Shown here: one piece after another, positions 1 to 5,705 of the stretch
How the letters are laid out: each line of letters begins with the position of its first letter
Numbering within the stretch: position 1 is the first letter of the stretch
Assembly: GCA_964418835.1 (NCBI GenBank)
Contig: CAYQNJ010000027.1
Span: 1-12,673, forward strand
DNA from: UBA9076 sp964418835
GTDB lineage: Bacteria; Bacillota_I; Bacilli_A; Erysipelotrichales; Erysipelotrichaceae
Length of the DNA: 12,673 nt
Direction: 5' to 3'
Translations under genes and position numbers: made by a program
The notes under the pieces: generated by a model
What the model was told of the DNA's origin: nothing
Database searches by the model: none
What the model saw: the letters and a program-made list of their open reading frames with translations, nothing else

Positions 1-3
1 AAT

Positions 4-94
4 GAAGAAGTACTCAAGAGGCTGAAGAGGTGCCCCTGCTAAGGGCATAGGTCGGGTGACCGGCGCGAGGGTTCAAATCCCTCCTTCTTCGCCA
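4..94 (+). tRNA. tRNA-Ser(GCU)
   Basis: Class II tRNA with a long variable arm. The acceptor strand GAAGAAG (4-10) pairs with CTTCTTC (84-90), followed by discriminator G91 and an encoded CCA (92-94). The anticodon stem TGCCC/GGGCA (31-35/43-47) closes the loop CTGCTAA, with anticodon GCT at 38-40, reading AGC/AGU serine codons. The variable arm contains GTCGG/CCGGC, and the T loop is TTCAAAT. It is first of three tRNAs visible here. Only three bases precede it, so the cluster may extend upstream of the window. Confidence 0.97.
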
Positions 95-101
95 TTAACA
101 T

Positions 102-177
102 GGTCCGGTGGTGTAGGGGTTAACATGCCTCCCTGTCACGGAGGAGATCGCGGGTTCAAATCCCGTCCGGACCGCCA
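102..177 (+). tRNA. tRNA-Asp(GUC)
   Basis: A 76-nt cloverleaf. The acceptor GGTCCGG (102-108) pairs with CCGGACC (167-173), followed by G174 and an encoded CCA (175-177). The anticodon stem CCTCC/GGAGG (128-132/140-144) closes the loop CTGTCAC, with anticodon GTC at 135-137. It lies 7 nt after tRNA-Ser, so it is almost certainly co-transcribed and cut out by tRNA processing. Confidence 0.97.
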
Positions 178-182
178 TTGAT

Positions 183-256
183 GCAGATGTAGTTCAATGG
201 TAGAACGCGACCTTGCCAAGGTCGACACGAGGGTTCGATTCCCTTCATCTGCTCCA
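183..256 (+). tRNA. tRNA-Gly(GCC)
   Basis: A 74-nt cloverleaf. The acceptor GCAGATG (183-189) pairs with CATCTGC (246-252), followed by discriminator T253 and an encoded CCA (254-256). The anticodon stem CGACC/GGTCG closes the loop TTGCCAA, with anticodon GCC at 215-217. It starts 5 nt after tRNA-Asp and is the last member of the tRNA operon, with a terminator right behind it. Confidence 0.97.
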
Positions 257-264
257 TTGAACTT

Positions 265-290
265 AAAACCTATAGATATAGGTTTTTTTT
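265..290 (+). terminator. Intrinsic terminator of the tRNA operon
   Basis: A perfect inverted repeat, AAAACCTATA (265-274) against TATAGGTTTT (277-286), runs into a T-tract ending at 290. It sits 8 nt downstream of the encoded CCA of tRNA-Gly, as expected for the end of a tRNA transcription unit. Confidence 0.85.
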
Positions 291-319
291 ATGATTAAGT
301 TATATAAAAGTATAAAAAA

Positions 320-372
320 TAGTATTAGTTCAATCCCTAGACTCCAATTGTCTAGCAACCTCACCAATACTA
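320..372. repeat. Two-stem inverted repeat of unknown role in the 291-486 spacer
   Basis: The inner stem CTAGAC (337-342) pairs perfectly with GTCTAG (350-355) around a 7-nt loop. The outer arms TAGTATTAGT (320-329) and ACCAATACTA (363-372) pair with one mismatch. They are separated from the inner stem by matched 7-nt strands. A competing pairing is AGTTCA (327-332) with TGAACT (374-379). No poly-T follows on either strand, so it is not an ordinary terminator. The rest of the 291-486 spacer shows no convincing gene or promoter. A small 13-bp palindrome lies at 458-470. Confidence 0.45.
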
Positions 373-457
373 ATGAACTCATTATATATTAAAAATAAAC
401 AATGTCAATAATTACTTGGATACTGCAATCATACAATGTTAAACTAAATATGCGATT

Positions 458-470
458 ATAGATAATCTAT
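458..470. promoter_or_regulatory. Small palindrome just upstream of the DUF4177 gene's RBS
   Basis: ATAGAT-A-ATCTAT is a perfect palindrome ending 6 nt before the AGGAGG ribosome binding site of the next gene. It could be a repressor site or a weak leader hairpin. In AT-rich DNA a match of this size can arise by chance, and no -10/-35 pair is clear enough to anchor it. Confidence 0.25.
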
Positions 471-486
471 TCAATAGGAGGACATT

Positions 487-753
487 ATGAGTTTTTTTGA
501 AAAAGTACAAAATGAATCAAGTTTCTCTACAGCTTCAGGTTTAAATCTACATTATGTTGTTTTACAAGTTACACTTAAGGAGAAGTTTTTTGGAACTGGC
601 TCTGGTAATTTATCTGAGTTAGAAGATGTTATAAATAACCAAGCTTCAAAAGGTTATAAATTACATACCATTTCAACTAGTAATGGAGGAAGTAAAGGTT
701 TAATGGGTGGAGATAGGATCCAAGCCACATTAGTATTTGAATCTATAATTTAA
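487..753 (+). CDS. Small DUF4177-like protein
   Basis: An 88-residue protein, probably cytosolic since no signal peptide or membrane segment is visible. After a polar N-terminal stretch of about 20 residues, residues 22-86 resemble DUF4177: a first strand (YVVLQVTL), a helix after a Gly-rich turn with Leu-Asn-Ala-like spacing (LSELEDVINNQASKGYKLHTI), and a final strand (IQATLVFE) after a Gly/Met-rich loop. This matches the small two-strand plus helix layout of that family, whose function is unknown. The start is fixed by AGGAGG at 476-481, five bases before ATG. It is a monocistronic gene between the tRNA operon and a converging gene, ended by the terminator at 752-794. The family call is from pattern memory and is moderately sure. 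The coding call is strong. Confidence 0.8.
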   Translation: MSFFEKVQNESSFSTASGLNLHYVVLQVTLKEKFFGTGSGNLSELEDVINNQASKGYKLHTISTSNGGSKGLMGGDRIQATLVFESII

Positions 754-794
754 AAAGATGTGATACCTAGATAATTAGGTACCACATCTTTTTT
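752..794. terminator. Bidirectional intrinsic terminator between convergent genes
   Basis: AAAAAGATGTG (752-762) pairs with CACATCTTTTT (783-793). An inner stem TACCTA/TAGGTA (764-769/776-781) continues the helix after one mismatch. The right arm ends in a T-run for + strand transcripts. The left arm is A-rich, giving a T-run for - strand transcripts. It begins within the stop codon of the + gene and ends 2 nt beyond the stop of the - gene, so it serves both. Confidence 0.85.
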
Positions 795-796
795 AT

Positions 797-1048
797 CTAA
801 CACAGTTCATCTATTGGTACTGTGCTTTTATCTCTTGGAGATACTGATAAAAATTCAAGCTTATGTAATATTAGTCTTTTTGGAAAAGTTTTTCTTTCCT
901 TATTAAATTCCTTATTTTGATTAAATTTAAAGTATACTTCAATGAGATGAGGTTTATTTTGAAGAATGTAGTTAATCGTTTCCATAGGTCTATACCCAAA
1001 TATATCTTTTTCATAATCTAAATCAATCTTATAAATTCTATTTCCCAT
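797..1048 (-). CDS. Hypothetical protein, 83 residues
   Basis: I do not recognise this family. The protein is short, basic and polar, with no signal peptide, membrane helix or obvious metal-binding motif. It opens with a charged strand-like segment (IYKIDLDYEKDIFGY), then a likely helix (PMETINYILQ), then alternating strand-like and Lys-rich stretches, and it ends in Cys. It is a real gene rather than a shadow for several reasons. An AAAGGAG ribosome binding site (+ strand 1059-1065) lies 10 bases before ATG. An extended -10 promoter TGC-TATAAT (1074-1082) lies just upstream. A terminator closes it, and nothing overlaps it on the other strand. It is transcribed divergently from the large operon, which allows but does not prove a shared regulatory link. 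Confidence 0.7.
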   Translation of the reverse strand: MGNRIYKIDLDYEKDIFGYRPMETINYILQNKPHLIEVYFKFNQNKEFNKERKTFPKRLILHKLEFLSVSPRDKSTVPIDELC

Positions 1049-1073
1049 ATTTAGTTTTCTCCTTTGTCAAAGT

Positions 1074-1082
1074 ATTATAGCA
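1074..1082 (-). promoter_or_regulatory. Extended -10 promoter for the 83-residue gene
   Basis: Read on the - strand, TG-C-TATAAT is a perfect extended -10. The hexamer is at 1074-1079 and the TG at 1081-1082. At 17-bp spacing the -35 would be TAATTC (1097-1102), which is poor but acceptable for an extended -10 promoter. Transcription should start near 1067, leaving a leader of about 20 nt that carries the AAAGGAG site. Confidence 0.65.
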
Positions 1083-1090
1083 CATGCCTT

Positions 1091-1112
1091 TTTTGAGAAT
1101 TAAGCCTCAAAA
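1091..1112. promoter_or_regulatory. Candidate shared operator dyad in the divergent promoter region
   Basis: TTTTGAG (1091-1097) and CTCAAAA (1106-1112) form a perfect 7-bp inverted repeat with an 8-bp spacer. Its centre (1101.5) is within a base of the midpoint between the two divergent -10 hexamers (1074-1079 and 1123-1128), and it covers both predicted -35 regions. A dimeric regulator bound here could affect both promoters. The regulator is unknown. Confidence 0.4.
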
Positions 1113-1119
1113 TAGTTAA

Positions 1120-1128
1120 TGGTATAAT
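1120..1128 (+). promoter_or_regulatory. Extended -10 promoter of the seven-gene operon
   Basis: TG-G-TATAAT is a perfect extended -10 (TG 1120-1121, hexamer 1123-1128). The -35 at 17-bp spacing is the weak TTAAGC (1100-1105). Transcription would start near 1135, with the AGGTGAT ribosome binding site (1152-1158) in the leader. A second extended -10, TG-T-TATAAT (1137-1145), lies downstream, but its start would fall inside the ribosome binding site, so it is less likely to be productive. Confidence 0.65.
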
Positions 1129-1161
1129 GAAGATAATGTTATAATTGTTCTAGGTGATATT

Positions 1162-1986
1162 ATGGAATATTTTAAACTTAATAACGATATAATGATTCCT
1201 GCTATAGGGATAGGTACTGATACCTTTGGTAAAGCAGAAAGAGATTTTAATAATATAGCTAATCAAGATTTTATTGAAGTTAAAACTGCCTTAGAAAATG
1301 GGTATAGATATTTTGATTGTGCTGTTTATTATGGTAATGAAGATGGTATTGGTAAGGTAATAAGTGAATCAGGAATTGATAGAAAAGAATTATTTTTATC
1401 TTCTAAGATACCTACAAAGTATTTTGATAATATTACATATGATGATGTTTTTAGATATGTAGAAGCTAGTTTAAGAAAACTTAGAACTGATTATTTAGAT
1501 TTATATTTAATACACCATTATGTTGATGATAAAGACCAAATGCATACGGTATATAAAGCTTTATTAGATCTAAAGAAGTTAGGAAAGATAAAATCTGTAG
1601 GTGTATCTAGTTTTAATAAGGAACAACTTATTTCATTAATAGAAGCTTTTGATGAAAAACCAGTTATTAATCAATTAAAACTAAATCCTGGTGTAGACTT
1701 TTTAGAAACTGTAAATTATTGTTTGGAATTAGATATATTACCGGTAGGATATTCTGTATTAAAACAGGTAAATGATATGAGAAGGATTGTGTTAAATACA
1801 ATTGGAGCTAAATATAATAAAACATGGCACCAAGTTCTTTTAAGGTTTAATTATCAAATGGGTGCTGTTTCTATTCCAAAATCACATAATCCAGTTCATC
1901 AATTAAATAATATTTCTATTTTTGATTTTAATTTAAATGATGTGGAAATAAATATTTTAAAAGAAACTTTGTATTTACTAAGGTAG
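1162..1986 (+). CDS. Aldo/keto reductase
   Basis: A soluble NAD(P)H-dependent oxidoreductase of the AKR superfamily (TIM barrel, 274 residues, normal length), interconverting carbonyls and alcohols. The catalytic tetrad is intact: Asp52 (in YFDCA), Tyr57 (in YYGNE), Lys82 (in SSKIP) and His118 (in LIHH). The hallmark SVGVSSF-type strand (VGVSSF) and the late IPKS cofactor motif (Lys240-Ser241) are also present. Where NADPH-preferring members have Arg six residues after that Lys, this protein has His246, so cofactor preference is uncertain. The start is set by AGGTGAT at 1152-1158. It heads an operon with glycerol kinase 8 nt downstream. Reduction of glyceraldehyde or dihydroxyacetone to glycerol would fit that neighbour but is only inference. 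Many Firmicute homologues are annotated as diketogluconate or glyoxal reductases, and the substrate cannot be told from sequence. Confidence 0.93.
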   Translation: MEYFKLNNDIMIPAIGIGTDTFGKAERDFNNIANQDFIEVKTALENGYRYFDCAVYYGNEDGIGKVISESGIDRKELFLSSKIPTKYFDNITYDDVFRYVEASLRKLRTDYLDLYLIHHYVDDKDQMHTVYKALLDLKKLGKIKSVGVSSFNKEQLISLIEAFDEKPVINQLKLNPGVDFLETVNYCLELDILPVGYSVLKQVNDMRRIVLNTIGAKYNKTWHQVLLRFNYQMGAVSIPKSHNPVHQLNNISIFDFNLNDVEINILKETLYLLR

Positions 1987-1994
1987 GAGATAAT

Positions 1995-3062
1995 ATGAAA
2001 AAATATATTTTATCTATTGATCAAGGTACTACTAGTACAAGAGCTATATTATTTGATAAACAATCAAATATTAAAACTATTGCGCAAAAGGAATTTACTC
2101 AATACTTTTTAAAACCTGGATGGGTTGAACATGATGCTAATGAGATTTGGTTAAGTGTTTTATCTGTAATTGCTCAAGCTATTACTACATCTTCAATTCA
2201 ACCAAATGAAGTAGCTGCAATTGGTTTAACTAACCAAAGAGAAACAGTTGTAGTTTGGGATAAGGATACTGGTCTTCCTATATATAACGCTATTGTTTGG
2301 CAATCAAGACAAACTAGTGATATTTGTGATGATTTAAAAGAAAAAGGATATGAAGGATTGTTTAAGAGTAAAACAGGTTTAACAATAGACCCTTATTTTT
2401 CNNNNNNNNNNNNNNNNNNNNNNNNNNNNNNNNNNNNNNNNNNNNNNNNNNNNNNNNNNNNNNNNNNNNNNNNNNNNNNNNNNNNNNNNNNNNNNNNNNN
2501 NATTCAATGGCTAAGGGATGGTTTAGAACTGTTTCCTAAAGCAAGTGATTCTGAAGCTTTAGCAACTTCTGTTATTGATAATGGTGGGGTTTATGTTGTA
2601 CCTGCTTTTGTTGGCTTAGGAGCACCTTATTGGAATGATAAGTGTAGAGGTGCTATCTTTGGTTTAACTCGTGGTAGTAATAAAGGTCATCTTACAAGAG
2701 CTACACTGGAGTCTCTTGCATATCAAAGTAAAGATATTTTAGAGGCTATGGTAAAAGATTCTAATACTAAATTAGTTAGACTTAAGGTAGATGGTAAAGC
2801 AACAGATAATAATTTCTTGATGCAATTTCAAAGTGATATAATACAACAGGAAGTGGAAAGGCCTTCAATGCTTGAAACTACAGCATTAGGTGTTGCTCAT
2901 CTTGCAGGTTTAAAAGTTGGTTTTTGGAGTGGTGTTTCAGAAATTAGCGAATATAGAAAAGTAGATAGAATTTTTTCTCCTCAAATATCTAAAGAGGAGA
3001 TGGAAAAGTTATATGGAAAATGGATTATTGCAGTTAATGCATGTATGCATTTTGTGGAGTAG
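1995..3062 (+). CDS. glpK: Glycerol kinase, interrupted by an assembly gap
   Basis: Phosphorylates glycerol with ATP to sn-glycerol 3-phosphate in the cytosol (FGGY kinase family). The N-terminal part shows the phosphate loop DQGTTSTR (residues 9-16), the substrate-binding NQRETVVVW and the WQSRQT segment. It stops at PYFS, where 100 N begin. After the gap come IQWLRD, GVYVVPAF-GLGAPYW, GAIFGLTRG, the RATLES helix and NNFLMQFQSDI, then the usual C-terminus. About 322 residues are visible. The family is about 500 long, and roughly 175 residues between PYFS and IQWLRD are absent, so the gap is really about 525 bp. The reading frame matches across the N run by chance. The normally conserved DGGA of the nucleotide-binding segment reads DGKA here. 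AGGAGA overlaps the stop of the preceding gene, and the lipase gene starts 4 nt downstream. Confidence 0.95.
   Translation: MKKYILSIDQGTTSTRAILFDKQSNIKTIAQKEFTQYFLKPGWVEHDANEIWLSVLSVIAQAITTSSIQPNEVAAIGLTNQRETVVVWDKDTGLPIYNAIVWQSRQTSDICDDLKEKGYEGLFKSKTGLTIDPYFXXXXXXXXXXXXXXXXXXXXXXXXXXXXXXXXXXIQWLRDGLELFPKASDSEALATSVIDNGGVYVVPAFVGLGAPYWNDKCRGAIFGLTRGSNKGHLTRATLESLAYQSKDILEAMVKDSNTKLVRLKVDGKATDNNFLMQFQSDIIQQEVERPSMLETTALGVAHLAGLKVGFWSGVSEISEYRKVDRIFSPQISKEEMEKLYGKWIIAVNACMHFVE
2402..2501. other. Assembly gap (100 N placeholder)
   Basis: Exactly 100 consecutive N, the usual scaffold placeholder for a gap of unknown size. It lies wholly inside glpK. Comparison with full-length glycerol kinases suggests about 525 bp are really missing, so all downstream distances from upstream features are underestimated by roughly 425 bp. 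Confidence 0.95.
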
Positions 3063-3066
3063 ATAA

Positions 3067-4341
3067 ATGAAAAAAGTTGGTTTAGTTTTAGGTGGTGGAG
3101 GTACCAAAGGTGCTTATCAAGCTGGTGCAGTAAAAGCATTAAAAGAATTAGGTTATTCTTGGGATATTATTACTGGTACATCTATTGGTGCACTAAATGG
3201 TGCTTTACTTGTTCAAGAAGATTATGATGAACTTTATGACTTGTGGGACAATATTAAAGCAGAAGATATAGTTAATGGTTCTTTTGATTTAAATTTTGAT
3301 TTTGAAGATGTTATTTCAAAACCTAATCAATACTTAAGTTTTTTTAGACAATACATTGGAAGTAAAGGTGCTGATGTTGAGCCTTTAAAGAAGTTAATGG
3401 AAAAGTATTTTGATAAGGATGAGTTTTTTAATTCAAATATTAATTATGGATGTGTTACTGCTACTTATCCAGGGTTAAAACCAGTTTATGTAAATAAGGA
3501 AATGATGTATAACCATGGAATAGATTATATGTTGTCTAGTTCTGCTTGTTTTCCTATATTTCCAACTCATAAGATAGAAGATAATATTTATATTGATGGA
3601 GGTTATAGTGATAACCTTCCGATAGACTATGCTTATAAATTAGGGGCTACTGATATAATTGCTATTGATTTGTTTAGAAATCCAACTCATTTAAAATATA
3701 TGAATAGAGATTATATTAAATATATTTCTCCTTCCATACATTTAGGTCCTTTATTTAATTTTGAGAAAGATATTGTTAGTAGGAATGTATTGTGTGGATA
3801 TTATGATGTTTATAAAGCATATGATTTATATTATGGTTATAAATATACAATCAAGAAGTTTGATAAACCTGACTTCTTTAAATCTTTTTATTTAGAAGTA
3901 TTAAAAATGGAGTCTTTAATATCTAAGATGGTTAATTTTAAAGATGATTCATATATTACAAACTATTTTAAAAAGGTTCAAAATAAAACTGTGCTTACAG
4001 AAATGGATTTACATTTTGGAATTATTGATGAAGTAATGACTACGTTAAAACAACCTTTGAGTAAGGTTTATAGTTTTGATGAAATCTGTATATTAATTTT
4101 AGAAACTTTTAAAATATCATTTAGTAAAGATTATGAGGTGTTACCTAGTTTATCTATTGATAAGTTTAGAGAGTATTTTGATGGTTTTGATAGAGTTGGA
4201 ATAATTTCAAAGATAATAAATCAAAAGTTATATCCAAATAAAGTTATAATAGGAGAGGATATATTGTTGTCAGTGGATCCAATTAATTATGCTGTAGCAC
4301 AATGGATTATTGATTTGGTTAAATATTTAACAGTTAAATAG
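3067..4341 (+). CDS. Patatin-like phospholipase with long C-terminal extension
   Basis: A serine acyl-hydrolase of the patatin family, which cleaves acyl chains from (lyso)phospholipids or other lipids. The Gly-rich oxyanion loop GGGGTKG is at residues 9-15. The nucleophile elbow GTSIG has Ser39, and the catalytic-dyad Asp177 lies in IDGGYSDN, so the active site looks complete. No signal peptide or membrane helix is visible, so it should be intracellular. The catalytic domain ends near residue 210, where short bacterial patatins end at about 260-300 residues. This protein has 424, and the last ~210 are Tyr/Lys-rich, mostly helical-looking and not recognised by me. The ribosome binding site GTGGAG lies inside the end of glpK, 7 nt upstream of ATG. 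Sitting next to glycerol kinase suggests membrane lipid turnover feeding glycerol re-use, which is inference. Confidence 0.9.
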   Translation: MKKVGLVLGGGGTKGAYQAGAVKALKELGYSWDIITGTSIGALNGALLVQEDYDELYDLWDNIKAEDIVNGSFDLNFDFEDVISKPNQYLSFFRQYIGSKGADVEPLKKLMEKYFDKDEFFNSNINYGCVTATYPGLKPVYVNKEMMYNHGIDYMLSSSACFPIFPTHKIEDNIYIDGGYSDNLPIDYAYKLGATDIIAIDLFRNPTHLKYMNRDYIKYISPSIHLGPLFNFEKDIVSRNVLCGYYDVYKAYDLYYGYKYTIKKFDKPDFFKSFYLEVLKMESLISKMVNFKDDSYITNYFKKVQNKTVLTEMDLHFGIIDEVMTTLKQPLSKVYSFDEICILILETFKISFSKDYEVLPSLSIDKFREYFDGFDRVGIISKIINQKLYPNKVIIGEDILLSVDPINYAVAQWIIDLVKYLTVK

Positions 4342-4350
4342 GAGGTTTTT

Positions 4351-4863
4351 ATGAATAAGGTCGCAAAGTTTTATAAAGTAAGCGAAGATAGATTTGTGAA
4401 GGATTGGTTAGATATTTTTAATGTGAGTGAAAATGAAGCAAAAGAAATATATAATGATATTAAGTTACCTAAAAGAGCTACTACAGGTTCTGCAGGTTAT
4501 GATTTTTATTCACCTATATCATTCAGTTTAAAACCGAAAGCTCAAATAAAAATACCTACTGGTATAAGAGTTAACATTAAAAATGATTGGGTTTTATGCA
4601 TGTTTCCAAGAAGCAGTTGGGGTTTTAAGTTTAGATTACAAATTGATAATACAGTGGGGATAATTGATAGTGATTATTTCTATTCAGATAATGAAGGTCA
4701 TATATTTGTGAAGTTTACTAATGATACTATGGAAGATAAGGTGTTTTCTATAGAAAAGGGCATAGCTATGTCTCAAGGTATATTTATGCAATATGGAATA
4801 GTAGAAGATGATGATGCGAAAGTTATTAGAAATGGTGGTTTTGGAAGTACTAATGAGGGGTAA
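4351..4863 (+). CDS. dut: dUTP diphosphatase (trimeric dUTPase family)
   Basis: Hydrolyses dUTP to dUMP and pyrophosphate, keeping uracil out of DNA and supplying dUMP for thymidylate synthesis. All five motifs of the trimeric family can be read: I GSAGYDF (46-52), II PRSSWGF (86-92), III DNTVGIIDSDY (99-109) with catalytic Asp106, IV KGIAMSQGIF (with Met where Ala/Glu-Gln is more usual) and V GGFGSTNEG at the extreme C-terminus. At 170 residues it is longer than the ~150 of E. coli Dut because of a ~40-residue N-terminal extension (FYKVSEDRFVKDWL...) that I associate with Clostridia/Mollicutes-type and some phage dUTPases. AGGAGG (4340-4345) overlaps the lipase stop. The TAA stop abuts the next start. 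The cellular operon context argues against a prophage origin. Confidence 0.93.
   Translation: MNKVAKFYKVSEDRFVKDWLDIFNVSENEAKEIYNDIKLPKRATTGSAGYDFYSPISFSLKPKAQIKIPTGIRVNIKNDWVLCMFPRSSWGFKFRLQIDNTVGIIDSDYFYSDNEGHIFVKFTNDTMEDKVFSIEKGIAMSQGIFMQYGIVEDDDAKVIRNGGFGSTNEG
4857..4860 (+). promoter_or_regulatory. Ribosome binding site that decides the map start
   Basis: The Shine-Dalgarno core in GAGGGG (4855-4860) precedes two consecutive ATG codons at 4863 and 4866. Spacing is 2 nt to the first and 5 nt to the second, so the second ATG is the better start. The first overlaps the dut stop as TAATG. Confidence 0.55.
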
Positions 4864-4865
4864 TG

Positions 4866-5696
4866 ATGGAAACTTATAGAGAATATCAAGCAAGAATTGA
4901 ATCAAAGATTGAGGAGTATAGAAAAGAAGGACATCAAGTTCCTGATCTTTCTTTAATTAAAACTCCATGGCAAATTAAAAAAATAAAAGATGCATGTAGT
5001 ATAAATACTGCAGTATTAGATTATGTTCAAGATAATATTAAAGTGGGAATGAGTACTCAAGAGGTAGATGATTTAGTTTCTTCTTTTACATTAAAATCTG
5101 GGGCACTGTGTGCTCCATTAGGGTATGAAGGTTATCCTAAAAGCGTTTGTACATCTATTAATGAAGAAGTATGCCATGGTATACCTAGTAGATTAAGAAA
5201 ACTTAATGATGGGGATATTGTAAATGTGGATGTATCAACAATTCTTGATGGTTATTATGCGGATGCGTCAAGAATGTTTGAGATTGGTAATGTAAGTGAA
5301 GAAAGAAAAAGACTAGTAAAAGTCACTAAAGAATGTTTAGAACTAGGAATTAGTGTAGCTAAGGCATGGGGACATGTCGGAGATATTGGTGCGATTATTA
5401 GTGAACACGCTAATAAAAATGGTTATAGTGTAGTTACTAGACTAGGAGGTCATGGGGTTGGATTAGAGTTCCATGAAGAACCTTTTATAAGTCATGTAGG
5501 TATTAAAGATACTGGAATGTTGTTAGTTCCTGGTATGATATTTACAATTGAACCAATGATTAATGTTGGTGGTGCTGATGTTGTGATTGATAAATACAAT
5601 GGATGGACTATTTATACAAAAGATGGTAAAGATTCTGCACAAGTTGAACATCAAATATTAATTACTGAGGATGGACCAGAGATACTAACTTATTAA
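4866..5696 (+). CDS. map: Type I methionine aminopeptidase
   Basis: Removes the N-terminal Met from nascent proteins with a small second residue. It is a cytosolic, essential, two-metal enzyme with the pita-bread fold. Numbering from the upstream ATG at 4863, the metal ligands are all present: Asp123 (VNVDVS), Asp134 (YYADASRMF), His197 (GGHGVG), Glu230 (FTIEPM) and Glu262 (QVEHQI). The substrate-positioning His105 (CHGIP) and His204 (FHEEP) are also there. The N-terminal ~35 residues before the core are charged and helical and lack the Cys-rich SEC-C zinc motif found in some longer MetAPs. I prefer ATG 4866 (276 residues) by ribosome-site spacing; 4863 would add one Met. It follows dut almost without a gap, so translation is probably coupled. 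Confidence 0.95.
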   Translation: METYREYQARIESKIEEYRKEGHQVPDLSLIKTPWQIKKIKDACSINTAVLDYVQDNIKVGMSTQEVDDLVSSFTLKSGALCAPLGYEGYPKSVCTSINEEVCHGIPSRLRKLNDGDIVNVDVSTILDGYYADASRMFEIGNVSEERKRLVKVTKECLELGISVAKAWGHVGDIGAIISEHANKNGYSVVTRLGGHGVGLEFHEEPFISHVGIKDTGMLLVPGMIFTIEPMINVGGADVVIDKYNGWTIYTKDGKDSAQVEHQILITEDGPEILTY

Positions 5697-5705
5697 GGAG
5701 GCATT

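Noticed and set aside
328..346. T-loop-like GTTCAATCCC followed by CCA, suggesting a tRNA remnant or attachment site
   Set aside because: The flanking bases do not form a T stem, the distance from T loop to CCA is too short for an acceptor, and no integrase or phage gene is nearby. The bases are better explained by the inverted repeat.
1137..1145. Second extended -10 (TGTTATAAT) as main operon promoter
   Set aside because: Initiation would fall inside the AGGTGAT ribosome site of the reductase gene and give a nearly leaderless message. The upstream element at 1120-1128 is better placed.
1995..3062. glpK as a pseudogene or internally deleted gene
   Set aside because: The missing part coincides exactly with a 100-N placeholder, and both flanks are intact and in order. 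This is an assembly gap, not a biological deletion.
4351..4863. Prophage origin for the dUTPase
   Set aside because: Its N-terminal extension also occurs in phage enzymes, but neighbours are cellular metabolic genes with shared spacing and composition, and no other phage gene is present.
4684..4905. 73-codon open frame on the - strand
   Set aside because: It lies across dut and the start of map in the opposite direction, with no ribosome site and no recognisable protein. It is a shadow of well-identified genes.
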